Below, one piece after another: positions 1-12,118 of a stretch of DNA of 64,000 bases. Made by a program: the position numbers and the translations under genes. The notes under the pieces are model-generated. The model searched no databases. It was not told the DNA's origin and saw only the letters and a program-made list of their open reading frames with translations. Every line of letters starts with the position of its first letter. The first letter of the stretch is position 1. The DNA lies in NCBI GenBank assembly GCA_017536695.1, contig JAFXGX010000009.1, forward strand, positions 1 through 64,000. The letters run 5' to 3'. This DNA is from Bacteroidaceae bacterium (GTDB lineage: Bacteria; Bacteroidota; Bacteroidia; Bacteroidales; Bacteroidaceae).

Positions 1-187
1 AGGCAGAAATAGGCCGTAACGCAGTTTAGGCCAATTTCCCCCGCCTGAATATTTTCATCAGGCAGAAATAGGCCGTAACGCAGTTTAGGCCAATTTCCCC
101 CGCCTGAATATTTTCATCAGGCAGAAATAGGCCGTAACGCAGTTTAGGCCAATTTCCCCCGCCTGAATATTTTCATCAGGCAGAAAT
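1..187. repeat. 59-nt tandem repeat, three copies plus a 10-nt stub
   Basis: Identical units start at 1, 60 and 119, and a partial unit (AGGCAGAAAT) starts at 178; the array may continue left of the window. Each unit can fold twice: AAATAGGCC with GGCCAATTT (one mismatch, 13-nt loop), and across each junction GCCTGA with TCAGGC. There are no unique spacers, so this is not CRISPR. It lies just downstream of the mlaF-like gene (minus strand) and contains no convincing ORF. Confidence 0.9.
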
Positions 188-234
188 GACATAAAGAGCC
201 ACATGAATTCATGTGGCTCTTTATGTCATTTCTG
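181..234 (-). terminator. 54-nt perfect palindrome at the end of the mlaF-like gene
   Basis: The sequence is a perfect inverted repeat centred on GAATTC at 205-210, with 27-nt arms. The right arm includes the last codons and the stop (226-228) of the mlaF-like gene, and the left arm is the stub of the 59-nt repeat. It should form a strong hairpin in the transcript. No long T run follows on the minus strand, so it may act as an mRNA 3' end stabiliser as much as an intrinsic terminator. Confidence 0.65.
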
Positions 235-984
235 TCCCATGTCCCTTACATGGCGCAGTATCTCGCTCGAGAAGAGGAAATCGTTGAGGGTCTTGTTGTC
301 GGTATTTAGAATCTCCTTCTTGTTGCCCTCCCAGCAGAGCTTGCCGTCGGCAAGGAACAGGATGTTGTCGCCTATGTTCATCACCGAGTTCATGTCGTGG
401 GTGTTGACAATTGTCGTTATCCCGAACTCGCATGTGATGTCATGTATCAGTTCATCGATGACAAGCGATGTCTGCGGGTCAAGACCCGAGTTCGGTTCAT
501 CGCAGAAGAGGTATTTGGGGTTCATGGCTATGGCGCGTGCGATAGCGGCACGTTTCTGCATTCCGCCCGATAGCTCTTCGGGGCTTTTGTTGTGTGCGCC
601 CGTGAGGTTCACGCGGTCAAGGCACGCACGGGCACGTTGCAGACGCTCGTTGTATGTCATTGTAGAGAACATGTCCAACGGGAACATCACATTCTCGAGC
701 ACACTCATGGAGTCGAACAGAGCCGCATTCTGGAACAGCATTCCAATCTCCTGACGCATGAGCAGCCTCTCTTTCTTACCGAGCGAGAGCATGTCACGCC
801 CGTCATATGTTATTGTTCCTCTGTCGGGAGTGAACAGGCCTACGATGCACTTCAGTAGAACGGTCTTTCCTGCACCGCTCTTGCCTATGATTAGGTTGGT
901 CTTGCCGTTCTCGAAGAGTGCATTAATGTCCTTGAGTACCTCCTGTCCTTCAAAACTCTTGTATATGGATCTTACCTCTATCAT
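226..984 (-). CDS. MlaF-like ABC transporter ATP-binding protein
   Basis: This is the cytoplasmic ATPase of an MCE/Mla-type lipid transporter, which moves phospholipid between the inner and outer membranes. The 252-residue protein has a Walker A motif GKSGAGKT (34-41), Q-loop Gln85, signature LSGGMQ (138-143), Walker B YLFCDE (158-163) with DEPNSGLDP, and H-loop His196. Its start overlaps the stop of the upstream MlaE-like permease by 4 nt (ATGA), so the two are translationally coupled. An MlaD-type MCE subunit usually lies nearby; none follows here before the repeat array, although the window ends at once. The assignment to the Mla group rests mainly on the permease neighbour and overall family resemblance. 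Confidence 0.9.
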   Translation of the reverse strand: MIEVRSIYKSFEGQEVLKDINALFENGKTNLIIGKSGAGKTVLLKCIVGLFTPDRGTITYDGRDMLSLGKKERLLMRQEIGMLFQNAALFDSMSVLENVMFPLDMFSTMTYNERLQRARACLDRVNLTGAHNKSPEELSGGMQKRAAIARAIAMNPKYLFCDEPNSGLDPQTSLVIDELIHDITCEFGITTIVNTHDMNSVMNIGDNILFLADGKLCWEGNKKEILNTDNKTLNDFLFSSEILRHVRDMGQK

Positions 985-1730
985 TGCATCAGAAGTTGAG
1001 TCAGAATCATGTCCGAGAATAGTATCAGTGCGCTGCAGCTGACTACGGCGTCGGTGCTTGCCTTGCCGACCTCGATAGAACCGCCCTTTACATTATATCC
1101 GTAGAACGATGCTACCGACGTTATTACGAATGCGAAGAATATCGCCTTTATCACGCTGCACCAGATGTACCACTGGTTGAACTCATACTGTAGTCCCACG
1201 ATAAGGTCCTGCGGAGTCATTATCCCTGTGAACTTTCCTATGGCGAATGCTCCGGCGATGCCGGCGGCGATGCTGAAGATAACAAGAATGGGAATCATGG
1301 ACATAAGGGCTGCGATTTTGGGCATTATCAGGAAGTTCGCTGAGTTCACGCCCATAATCTCGAGGGCGTCAATCTGCTGTGTCACGCGCATGGCGCCAAT
1401 CTCGGATGTTATGTTCGAACCTACCTTGCCGGCAAGAATCAGACACATTATGGATGATGAGAATTCAAGCAACAGAATCTCGCGTGTGGCATATCCGACA
1501 ACCATCTTAGGCATCCATGGGCTCTCGACGTTAAGTTTCATCTGAATGCATATTACCGCTCCGATGAAAAAAGATATCAGCAGGACAATTGGGATGGAGT
1601 CCACGCCAAGCTGGTATATCTCGCGCATCATCTGCCTGAAGAATATCCTCCAGCGCTGAGGGCGTGACATGACACGTCCCATAAGAATGAGATAATTGCC
1701 GAATGTCTTTATTGAGTTGACCAGGAACAT
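981..1730 (-). CDS. MlaE-like ABC transporter permease
   Basis: This is the inner-membrane permease of the MCE/Mla lipid transport family (249 residues). It is strongly hydrophobic with several membrane spans, including segments near residues 45-65, 145-175 and 190-215. Family-typical features are the central GKVGSNITSEIGAMRVTQQI stretch and a following alternation of hydrophobic and small residues. It is the first gene of a two-gene minus-strand operon with the ATPase. Its start lies about 180 nt from the divergent lptB gene; a TACCTTTG box on the minus strand sits about 40 nt upstream. Confidence in the family is high; the transported substrate is inferred from the family. Confidence 0.9.
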   Translation of the reverse strand: MFLVNSIKTFGNYLILMGRVMSRPQRWRIFFRQMMREIYQLGVDSIPIVLLISFFIGAVICIQMKLNVESPWMPKMVVGYATREILLLEFSSSIMCLILAGKVGSNITSEIGAMRVTQQIDALEIMGVNSANFLIMPKIAALMSMIPILVIFSIAAGIAGAFAIGKFTGIMTPQDLIVGLQYEFNQWYIWCSVIKAIFFAFVITSVASFYGYNVKGGSIEVGKASTDAVVSCSALILFSDMILTQLLMQ

Positions 1731-1768
1731 CTTGCTTGTTTTCTATAAAGAATTAACAATTGAGTGTA

Positions 1769-1776
1769 CAAAGGTA
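1769..1776 (-). promoter_or_regulatory. Putative -7 box for mlaE-mlaF
   Basis: On the minus strand the sequence reads TACCTTTG, matching the Bacteroidales -7 consensus TAnnTTTG, about 40 nt before the mlaE-like start. No clear TTTG box lies 19-21 nt upstream, so the call is tentative. Confidence 0.45.
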
Positions 1777-1859
1777 CTAAAAAATGCCCATGCATAGTGT
1801 TAATAAACATTACAAAGTTGTGACTTATCATCGTTTTGTATTCATAAAGCACTCCATTT

Positions 1860-1891
1860 TTTGTCGGAACGGCAAAAATGCATTATCTTCG
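1860..1891 (+). promoter_or_regulatory. Promoter of lptB
   Basis: A TTTG box at 1860-1863 and TATCTTCG at 1884-1891 are separated by 20 nt, as expected for the Bacteroidales sigma factor. Transcription would begin near 1898, which rules out the upstream in-frame TTG at 1861 and supports the ATG at 1915. Confidence 0.7.
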
Positions 1892-1914
1892 CAAGTGTTA
1901 AAGAAATTACCATT

Positions 1915-2709
1915 ATGGCAATGAACGGCAATGAGAATAATGCGGGCGAGCAGGAGCGTATGGTCCTGCGTACCGAAGGACTTGTCAAGAGATACGGCAA
2001 GCGTACGGTGGTAAATAATGTCTCGTTCGATGTCAAGCAGGGCGAAATCGTCGGTCTGCTTGGTCCTAACGGTGCCGGAAAGACTACATCGTTCTACATG
2101 ACTACAGGCCTTGTAGTTCCTAATGGCGGCCGGATATTCCTTAACGATGAAGAGATAACGAAGTTTCCTGTCTACAAGCGTGCACGTGCCGGTATCGGCT
2201 ATCTTGCCCAGGAGGCCAGCGTGTTCCGCAAGTTGAGCGTCGAGGATAATATTGCGGCGGTGCTTGAGCTTACCGGTAAGCCCAAGGAGTACCAGAGGGA
2301 GAAACTGGAGAGCCTTATCGAGGAGTTCCGACTTCAGAAAGTGCGCAAGAACCTCGGTGACCGTCTTTCGGGTGGAGAGCGCAGACGTACCGAGATTGCC
2401 CGATGTCTTGCCATTGACCCCAAATTCATAATGCTTGATGAGCCTTTTGCCGGTGTCGACCCTATTGCGGTCGAGGATATCCAGTATATCGTGTGGAAAC
2501 TCAAGGACAAGAACATCGGTATCCTCATAACCGACCACAATGTGCAGGAGACATTGAGTATTACCGACCGTGCTTATCTGCTTTTCGAGGGTCGAATACT
2601 CTTTGAGGGAACACCCGAGGTTCTTGCCGAGAATCCAATTGTGCGCGAAAAATATCTGGGACGTGACTTCGTGTTGCGTAAGCGCGAGTTCCAGCTTGAT
2701 GAGAGATGA
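1915..2709 (+). CDS. lptB: LptB, LPS export ABC transporter ATPase
   Basis: LptB powers extraction of lipopolysaccharide from the inner membrane as part of LptB2FG. The 264-residue protein has Walker A GPNGAGKT (50-57), signature LSGGE followed by RRRTEIAR (from 151), and Walker B FIMLDE (171-176) followed by PFAGVDP, a combination typical of LptB. The open frame continues up to a TTG at 1861, but that codon lies inside the -33 box, so the ATG at 1915 is chosen. The gene is divergent from the mlaE-like gene and has its own promoter and terminator, so it is monocistronic here. The OstA-like gene at 14.4 kb is a plausible partner in the same LPS transport route. Confidence 0.93.
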   Translation: MAMNGNENNAGEQERMVLRTEGLVKRYGKRTVVNNVSFDVKQGEIVGLLGPNGAGKTTSFYMTTGLVVPNGGRIFLNDEEITKFPVYKRARAGIGYLAQEASVFRKLSVEDNIAAVLELTGKPKEYQREKLESLIEEFRLQKVRKNLGDRLSGGERRRTEIARCLAIDPKFIMLDEPFAGVDPIAVEDIQYIVWKLKDKNIGILITDHNVQETLSITDRAYLLFEGRILFEGTPEVLAENPIVREKYLGRDFVLRKREFQLDER

Positions 2710-2749
2710 ACGAATTAAAGCAGCAACGGCGTTGCTGCTTTAATTCGTT
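2709..2749 (+). terminator. Terminator hairpin after lptB
   Basis: A perfect 19-bp stem (AACGAATTAAAGCAGCAAC with its complement) and a 3-nt GGC loop begin right at the lptB stop codon. The 3' arm is T-rich, but no separate T tract follows. Confidence 0.75.
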
Positions 2750-2851
2750 ATAAGTGAAAATGCAGAACGTGGACAGTTCTTCTGCATGCAGGCCATTGTT
2801 CCTGAATTGCTTCTAATTTTCATCAGACATTTCAACAAAATCGGTTTTTGC

Positions 2852-2882
2852 TTGATTTTGTGCCCAACTTGTTGTATTTTTG
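2852..2882 (+). promoter_or_regulatory. Promoter of tig
   Basis: TTG at 2852-2854 and TATTTTTG at 2875-2882 are 20 nt apart. The predicted start of transcription (near 2889) gives a 5' leader of about 90 nt before tig. Confidence 0.6.
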
Positions 2883-2981
2883 CACGCTCTAAATTCGGTA
2901 TATAATATGCTCGTTTAGGGGATGCACCGTTCTTGCAGGGTGGTGTACCGCATTGAAAGGAATAACTTAATATATTTTATA

Positions 2982-4325
2982 ATGGAATTTACACTTAAGA
3001 ATCAGAGCGCTACAAGCGCAATCCTCTCTGTTACAATTCAGGAGGCAGACTATTCTGCATTGGTTGAGAAACAGTTGAAGAACATCCGTCAGAAGGCGAA
3101 TATCCCTGGTTTCCGTCCAGGTATGGTGCCTATGGGTCTTGTAAAGAAGCAGTATGGTACTGCTGTAAAGGCCGAGGAAATCAACAAACTGTTGCAGACA
3201 AAGATTTTCGAGTATATCAGAGATAACAAGATTGACATGTTGGGCGAGCCTCTTCCGATAGAGGAGCAGCAGGCTGATATCAATATGGCCGATGACAAGG
3301 AGTTCACATTCGAGTTCCAGATTGCTCTCGCTCCAAAGTTCGATGCAGTCCTTGACAAGGGCGACAAGCTCCCTTACTATCGCATCCAGCCGACCGATGA
3401 GATGATTGAGGGTCAGGTAAACGCTTTCGCACAGCGTTGCGGCGAGTACAAGAAGGTCGATTCTTACGAGAGCGGTGACATGCTCAAGGGTACTCTTACC
3501 GAGTCTGTCGAGGATGGTATTGTCGTTCGCGAGGCTGTCATGATGCCTACATACATGAAGAATGAGGATCAGAAGGCTCTCTTCGCAGGTGTGAAGGTAG
3601 ATGATGTCGTTACATTCAACCCGGCTGTTGCTTTTGACAACAATGAGGCAGAGCTCTCTTCACTCCTCAAGGTCGAGAAGGGTGAGGTTGCCGCTCACGC
3701 AGGCGACTTTACATTCGCGGTGTCCGAGATTACACGTTTTGTAGCAAGTGAGTTGAACCAGACTGTGTTCGATGCTGCGTTCGGTAAGGATGTCGTTACA
3801 AACGAGGCTGATTTCCGTGCCAAGATTGCCGAGCAGTTCGAGGAGCGTTTCGAGGTCGAGAGCGACTATAAGCTGCTGATGGATGTACGTGCATACCTCA
3901 TGGAGAAGCTCGGCAAGTTCGAGTATGATGAGGTTATTCTCCGTCGCATCATGGAGAGCAACAAGGCTGGCGAGGCAGTAAGCGAAGAGGAATTCCAGAA
4001 GAGCCTCACAGAGCTTTCATGGCACCTCATCAAGGAACAGTTGGCCAAGAAATTCGAAATCAAGATTGATGACAACGATGTTCTCGGTGTCGCAAAGGCT
4101 GCTACGCGCGACCAGTTCGCCCAGTACGGCATGGCTAACGTTCCCGAGGATCTGCTCGAGAACTACGCGAAGGAGATGCTCAAGCAGGAGAAGACACGCG
4201 AGGCGCTCATCAACCGTGCTGTCGATGTGAAGCTCATCCAGGCTATCAAGGGTGCTGTAACTCTTGAGGAGGAGAAGGTTTCTGTTGAGGATTTCAACAA
4301 GAAGGTTTCTGAGGAGAACGCTTAA
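2982..4325 (+). CDS. tig: Trigger factor
   Basis: Trigger factor is the ribosome-bound chaperone that meets nascent chains at the exit tunnel. The 447-residue protein begins MEFTLKNQS and carries the ribosome-docking signature GFRPGMVP (43-50) in its N-terminal domain; the central PPIase-like region is divergent, and the long helical C-terminal part ends in a Lys/Glu-rich tail. The frame is open to an ATG at 2922, but the extra 20 residues do not resemble the family, so the ATG at 2982 is preferred. It heads the tig-clpP-clpX group, a conserved arrangement. A hairpin with a T run between tig and clpP suggests that clpP-clpX is expressed at a different level. Confidence 0.95.
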   Translation: MEFTLKNQSATSAILSVTIQEADYSALVEKQLKNIRQKANIPGFRPGMVPMGLVKKQYGTAVKAEEINKLLQTKIFEYIRDNKIDMLGEPLPIEEQQADINMADDKEFTFEFQIALAPKFDAVLDKGDKLPYYRIQPTDEMIEGQVNAFAQRCGEYKKVDSYESGDMLKGTLTESVEDGIVVREAVMMPTYMKNEDQKALFAGVKVDDVVTFNPAVAFDNNEAELSSLLKVEKGEVAAHAGDFTFAVSEITRFVASELNQTVFDAAFGKDVVTNEADFRAKIAEQFEERFEVESDYKLLMDVRAYLMEKLGKFEYDEVILRRIMESNKAGEAVSEEEFQKSLTELSWHLIKEQLAKKFEIKIDDNDVLGVAKAATRDQFAQYGMANVPEDLLENYAKEMLKQEKTREALINRAVDVKLIQAIKGAVTLEEEKVSVEDFNKKVSEENA

Positions 4326-4365
4326 GCCAGGAAGCCGTTTGACGGCTCCCGGGGCTGCGATATAA

Positions 4366-4406
4366 GTTCTGGTTCATTGGCAGCCCAGTGAACCAGAACG
4401 GTTTTT
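4366..4406 (+). terminator. Hairpin and T run between tig and clpP
   Basis: GTTCTGGTTCATTGG pairs with CCAGTGAACCAGAAC (one T-G wobble), followed by CGGTTTTT. It ends two bases before the earliest clpP start and looks like a full or partial terminator inside the cluster. A smaller hairpin (AGCCGT/ACGGCT, 4333-4347) precedes it. Confidence 0.75.
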
Positions 4407-4408
4407 AA

Positions 4409-5107
4409 ATGATTACTACCTTAAAAAGTAATGTTATGGAGAGAAACGATTTTAAAAAATTTGCTACAAAGCATCTTGGAATGAACAGTATGGTGCTTGA
4501 TGATGTCATCAAGGTGCAGTCACAGTACCTGAACCCTTATATCCTTGAGGAGCGTCAGCTCAATGTGACTCAGATGGATGTGTTCTCACGCCTGATGATG
4601 GACAGAATAATATTCCTTGGAACTCAGATTGATGACTACACAGCCAATACTCTTCAGGCTCAGTTGCTCTATCTCGATTCTGTTGATAATGGCAAGGATA
4701 TCTCGATATATATAAACTCTCCCGGCGGTTCTGTATACGCAGGTTTGGGTATATATGATACAATGCAGTTCATACAGAGCGACGTTGCTACAATCTGTAC
4801 AGGTATGGCTGCCAGCATGGCTGCGGTACTGCTTGTCTCAGGTGCAGAGGGCAAGCGTTCGGCTCTTACACACAGCCGCGTCATGATACATCAGCCTCTG
4901 GGTGGTGTACAGGGCCAGGCAAGTGACATCGAGATTACCGCACGCGAGATACAGAAACTGAAGAACGAGCTCTATACAATCATCTCGGATCACAGCAAGC
5001 AGCCGTTCGATAAGGTGTGGGCGGATAGTGACCGCGACTACTGGATGACTGCTGCCGAAGCGCTTGAGTATGGTATGGTTGACCGTGTGCTGACACGTAA
5101 AAAGTAA
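4409..5107 (+). CDS. clpP: ATP-dependent Clp protease proteolytic subunit
   Basis: ClpP forms the tetradecameric serine protease chamber fed by ClpX. The 232-residue protein has the catalytic triad Ser136 (GMAAS), His161 (MIHQP) and Asp210 (SDRDYW), and the SPGGSV strand at 104-109. The ATG at 4409 is used; the ATG at 4436 (MERNDF) is an equally possible start and would shorten a poorly conserved N-terminus by nine residues. clpX starts 6 nt after its stop, so the two are co-transcribed. Confidence 0.96.
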   Translation: MITTLKSNVMERNDFKKFATKHLGMNSMVLDDVIKVQSQYLNPYILEERQLNVTQMDVFSRLMMDRIIFLGTQIDDYTANTLQAQLLYLDSVDNGKDISIYINSPGGSVYAGLGIYDTMQFIQSDVATICTGMAASMAAVLLVSGAEGKRSALTHSRVMIHQPLGGVQGQASDIEITAREIQKLKNELYTIISDHSKQPFDKVWADSDRDYWMTAAEALEYGMVDRVLTRKK

Positions 5108-5113
5108 TCTGTA

Positions 5114-6340
5114 ATGGCCGAAAAGAACAAAAGGCGGTGCAGTTTCTGCGGTAGGGATGAGAGCGAGGTCGCGTTGCTGATGACAGGCATGACGGGCTAT
5201 ATATGCAATGACTGTGTGGAACAGGCGCATAATATCCTTCGTGAGGAGTCGCTTCTGCCCAAGAGTGATTTCGAGATGAAGGAACTGCCGAAGCCTAAGG
5301 AAATCAAGGCTTTCCTTGATGAGTATGTCATCGGTCAGGATGAGGCCAAGTGTGCTCTCGCGGTTTCGGTATATAACCACTATAAGCGTCTCATGCAACG
5401 CGGTGCAGCCGATGAAGTAGAGATAGAAAAGAGCAATATCATAATGGTTGGCAGCACCGGTACTGGAAAGACACTTCTTGCACGCACCATAGCGCGTCTG
5501 TTGAAGGTGCCTTTTACCATTGTCGATGCCACGGTGCTTACTGAAGCCGGTTATGTGGGCGAGGATATTGAAAGCATCCTTACACGCCTTCTGCAGGTGG
5601 CCGACTACAATGTCGAGGAGGCTGAACGAGGCATAGTTTTCATAGATGAGATTGACAAGATTGCACGCAAGAGCGACAATCCCTCAATAACCCGTGATGT
5701 CAGTGGCGAGGGTGTTCAGCAGGGTCTTCTTAAATTACTTGAGGGCTCGGTTGTGAACGTACCTCCTCAGGGTGGCCGCAAGCACCCGGAACAGAAGATG
5801 ATTCCTGTAAACACAAGGCACATACTTTTTATCTGTGGTGGTGCGTTTGACGGTATTGAGAAGAAGATTGCGCAGCGTATGAACACTCATGTGGTAGGTT
5901 ATGACTCGGTGCAGAACAGTCTGAGGATTGACAAGGGCGATATGATGCGATACATCACTCCGCAGGATTTGCGCTCATTTGGCCTGATTCCTGAGATTGT
6001 GGGCCGTCTGCCGATACTTACGTCGTTGCGTCCTCTTGACCGCGCAGCATTGCGCAATATCCTTACAGAGCCCAAGAACTCTATTATCAAGCAGTATGTC
6101 AAGCTCATGGAGATGGACGGTGTTGAACTTGTATTCGAAGATGATGTGCTTGAGTATATAGTGGACATGGCCATTGAGTATAAGCTGGGTGCCCGAGGCC
6201 TCCGTTCGATTGTCGAGACTATCATGATGGAGAAGATGTTCGAGATACCTTCGGCTGGTGTCAAGAGTTGCAGGATAACCAAAGAATATGCCCGTAGACA
6301 GGTGGAGAAGAGTGCTGTCATAAGTACTGCAGACGCCTGA
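5114..6340 (+). CDS. clpX: ATP-dependent Clp protease ATP-binding subunit ClpX
   Basis: ClpX is the AAA+ unfoldase that recognises substrates and threads them into ClpP. The 408-residue protein has the N-terminal zinc-binding domain (Cys9, Cys12, Cys31, Cys34), Walker A GSTGTGKT (113-120), pore loop GYVG (146-149) and Walker B IVFIDEID (174-181). The C-terminal domain has the usual sensor region (KLGARGLRS). It follows clpP by 6 nt and closes the tig-clpP-clpX group; a GC-rich hairpin follows. Confidence 0.96.
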   Translation: MAEKNKRRCSFCGRDESEVALLMTGMTGYICNDCVEQAHNILREESLLPKSDFEMKELPKPKEIKAFLDEYVIGQDEAKCALAVSVYNHYKRLMQRGAADEVEIEKSNIIMVGSTGTGKTLLARTIARLLKVPFTIVDATVLTEAGYVGEDIESILTRLLQVADYNVEEAERGIVFIDEIDKIARKSDNPSITRDVSGEGVQQGLLKLLEGSVVNVPPQGGRKHPEQKMIPVNTRHILFICGGAFDGIEKKIAQRMNTHVVGYDSVQNSLRIDKGDMMRYITPQDLRSFGLIPEIVGRLPILTSLRPLDRAALRNILTEPKNSIIKQYVKLMEMDGVELVFEDDVLEYIVDMAIEYKLGARGLRSIVETIMMEKMFEIPSAGVKSCRITKEYARRQVEKSAVISTADA

Positions 6341-6361
6341 CCGGTTATGATGATATGCGTT

Positions 6362-6392
6362 CCCCCTCTGTGTCGATCTGATGCGGAGGGGG
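6362..6392 (+). terminator. Possible terminator after clpX
   Basis: CCCCCTC (6362-6368) pairs with GAGGGGG (6386-6392) around a 17-nt loop, followed only by TTCG, so T-run support is weak. Confidence 0.5.
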
Positions 6393-6408
6393 TTCGTGCA
6401 ATCGTTTA

Positions 6409-6708
6409 AATATTGCTGCACTCGCTGAAATTCATTAAGGCAGTTCTTTGCATAATGTCAAATTCTTGCAATATTTGGCTTCGCCGAATATTGCTGCACT
6501 CGCTGAAATCCATTAAGGCAGCTCTTTGCATAATGACGTTTCTTGCAATATTTGGCTTCGCCGAATATTGCTGCACTCGCTGAAATCCATTAAGGCAGCT
6601 CTTTGCATAATGGCGTTTCTTGCAATATTTGGCTTCGCCGAATATTGCTACACTCGCTGAAAAACGCTAAAGCAAGCTTTGCGTTTTGCTCGTTTTGCAA
6701 TATTTGAA
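6409..6708. repeat. Structured tandem repeat of 77-78 nt, three full copies and one diverged
   Basis: Units start at 6409 (78 nt), 6487, 6564 (77 nt each) and 6641 (diverged). The first three are nearly identical. Each junction forms CAATATTTGGC-TTC-GCCGAATATTG, an 11-bp stem with one wobble. Inside each unit CATTA pairs with TAATG. The fourth unit keeps the same outline but has a different inner hairpin, AAAACGC/GCGTTTT plus AAAGC/GCTTT. The whole 442-nt gap between clpX and recQ holds only this array, a hairpin and the recQ promoter. No spacer is unique, so it is not CRISPR. Confidence 0.9.
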
Positions 6709-6727
6709 AAAATATATTTGAAAAAAG

Positions 6728-6759
6728 TTGCTCGTTTCATTTATATATTTATAACTTTG
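6728..6759 (+). promoter_or_regulatory. Promoter of recQ
   Basis: TTG at 6728-6730 and TAACTTTG at 6752-6759 are separated by 21 nt. The recQ start follows 23 nt after the -7 box. Confidence 0.65.
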
Positions 6760-6782
6760 TTTTCAAATAGGCATATTGTAAA

Positions 6783-10467
<3,685 letters not shown>

Positions 10468-10485
10468 ATAAGTAACACTAATACA

Positions 10486-11904
10486 ATGAATAGAGGTTTG
10501 AAGAATATATTTCTCTTTATGCTGCTCTTCTCGGTGTCAGCATACGCACAGGTTGATGACCCTGTACTGCTGACAGTGGATGGCAAGGATATAAAGCGCT
10601 CAGAGTTCGAGTATGCCTTCAACAAGAACAACAGCAATCTTGTCGACGGCAAACAGACGGCCGAGGAGTATCTCCCAATGTACATTGATTTCAAACTGAA
10701 GGTGGCAGAGGCCGAGGCCCTCGGTTTCGATACGCTTTCATCATTGAGAGAGGAGTACAAGAGAGACCGCGCGCAGATGGCCGAGAGCTATCTGATGGCT
10801 CCTGGCTTTATCGAGAATGAGGCTTACATGGTGTATGCGAAGGATTCTGCTACCATCGGTAAGGACGGTTTCCTTAGGCTCTCCCATATAATTTTCATGG
10901 CAAGGCAGAAGGATGATGTAAAGGCTGTAGAACTTGCGAAGGCGCGTATCGATTCTGTATATACGATGCTCAAGGCCGGAAAAAGTTTTGAAGAGACTGC
11001 CGCGTTGTTCGGTATTCCTGCTCATTCCCTTGAGCCATTCGAGATAGTGAGAGGACAGGCGTACCCCGAGTTTGAGGCCGTGGCTTATTCTCTTGCTGAC
11101 GGAGAGTTCTCCGAGCCTTTTGAATCGCCTGCCGGTTTTCATGTGGTAAAGCGCATATCAAGCCGTCCTTTCGGCTCTTTCGAGGAGTACAAACCTGCTA
11201 TTATCAACATGCTTGAGCAACAGAATATCCGCGAAGCGGCTCGTATGGCAAAAGGCAAGGACCTTGCTGCACTGTTCGGTGGGAACATGACGCCACAGGC
11301 TGCTCTTGCACGTGAGGATAGTCTGCTTGAGACCAAGTATCCCGAATTCGGCAATCTTATGCGCGAGTATCGTGATGGTCTGTTGTTCTTTGCGGTATCT
11401 ACCAGTGAGGTTTGGGATAAGGCGGCGAAAGATATTGAAGGTCTCGAGAAGTTCTTCAAGAAAAACAAGAAAAGGTATAAGTTCGATTCTCCCCGTTTCC
11501 GCGGTGCTGTAATAACGGCAAATACTGAGGAGACATTGAAAGAGATAAAGTCTTTGATTGCGGGCAAGAATGCGGGTGAGTATAAGGATGCCATTGATGC
11601 TGGCTTCCCAAAGGATTCAATGCGTAATATCAGGGTCGAGATAGGCGTTTTTGCCATTGGTGATAATGCCTGGGTCGACAAACTGGTGTTCTCTCAAGGT
11701 GAGGGCGGTAAGCTAAGAAAGGGATTCACTGCCGTTGATGTTGAGGGTGTGGTAATAGAGAAGCCCGAGACATATACCGACGTGAAGGGGCTTGTGGCAA
11801 ACGATTATCAGAAATATCTTGAGGACAAGTGGGTCAAGTCACTCAGAAAGAAATATAAGGTTAAGGTAAACAAAGAGGTGCTAAAAACAGTTAATAACCA
11901 CTGA
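10486..11904 (+). CDS. Periplasmic peptidyl-prolyl isomerase, PpiC/SurA type
   Basis: This is a secreted parvulin-type foldase likely to act in the periplasm on outer-membrane proteins. The 472-residue protein starts with a signal peptide (1-21, AYA before Gln22), followed by a SurA-like N-terminal region, a parvulin domain at about 128-225 (LSHIIF ... PAGFHVVKRI) and a C-terminal part of about 240 residues that I do not recognise as a catalytic domain. It is the first of three related genes in a row. The activity of the parvulin domain is inferred from family resemblance, not from a complete set of recognised active-site residues. Confidence 0.8.
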   Translation: MNRGLKNIFLFMLLFSVSAYAQVDDPVLLTVDGKDIKRSEFEYAFNKNNSNLVDGKQTAEEYLPMYIDFKLKVAEAEALGFDTLSSLREEYKRDRAQMAESYLMAPGFIENEAYMVYAKDSATIGKDGFLRLSHIIFMARQKDDVKAVELAKARIDSVYTMLKAGKSFEETAALFGIPAHSLEPFEIVRGQAYPEFEAVAYSLADGEFSEPFESPAGFHVVKRISSRPFGSFEEYKPAIINMLEQQNIREAARMAKGKDLAALFGGNMTPQAALAREDSLLETKYPEFGNLMREYRDGLLFFAVSTSEVWDKAAKDIEGLEKFFKKNKKRYKFDSPRFRGAVITANTEETLKEIKSLIAGKNAGEYKDAIDAGFPKDSMRNIRVEIGVFAIGDNAWVDKLVFSQGEGGKLRKGFTAVDVEGVVIEKPETYTDVKGLVANDYQKYLEDKWVKSLRKKYKVKVNKEVLKTVNNH

Positions 11905-11922
11905 TAAAGCTTGGTGTTTCCT

Positions 11923-11930
11923 TATCTTTG
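11923..11930 (+). promoter_or_regulatory. Putative -7 box before the SurA-like lipoprotein gene
   Basis: TATCTTTG is a full match to the -7 consensus, but no good TTTG box sits 19-21 nt upstream. If used, it gives a leader of about 180 nt; nothing else recognisable lies in this 214-nt gap. Confidence 0.4.
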
Positions 11931-12118
11931 CAGCAAACTGCGAAAATAGCCTGCACCCGATGTGAAATGTCTGAAGCCGACTTCATATATCTTGCCCGTC
12001 TGTTTGTGTTTTGCTGAAGGAACAAACAGCTGCCCTTCTGCAATTAGGCTTTTATGGTGTCTTGATAGGCATGTAGTTGTTTATGCTTAATGTGTTAGTG
12101 TTGCAACCCGGTACTTTG

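Noticed and set aside
1..187. Possible CRISPR array
   Set aside because: The repeats abut one another with no unique spacers, and no cas gene is present.
203..754. Plus-strand ORF of 183 codons
   Set aside because: It is the reverse shadow of the mlaF-like ATPase, whose motifs are complete on the minus strand.
1828..2538. Minus-strand ORF of 236 codons
   Set aside because: It is antisense to lptB, which has a clear protein family and a promoter.
6409..6708. Possible CRISPR array or insertion sequence remnant
   Set aside because: The full units differ by a few bases only, with no spacers, no transposase reading frame and no terminal repeats.
11905..12118. Possible small RNA or riboswitch in the 214-nt gap
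   Set aside because: Only a -7-like box and weak hairpins are visible; no known class could be matched by eye.
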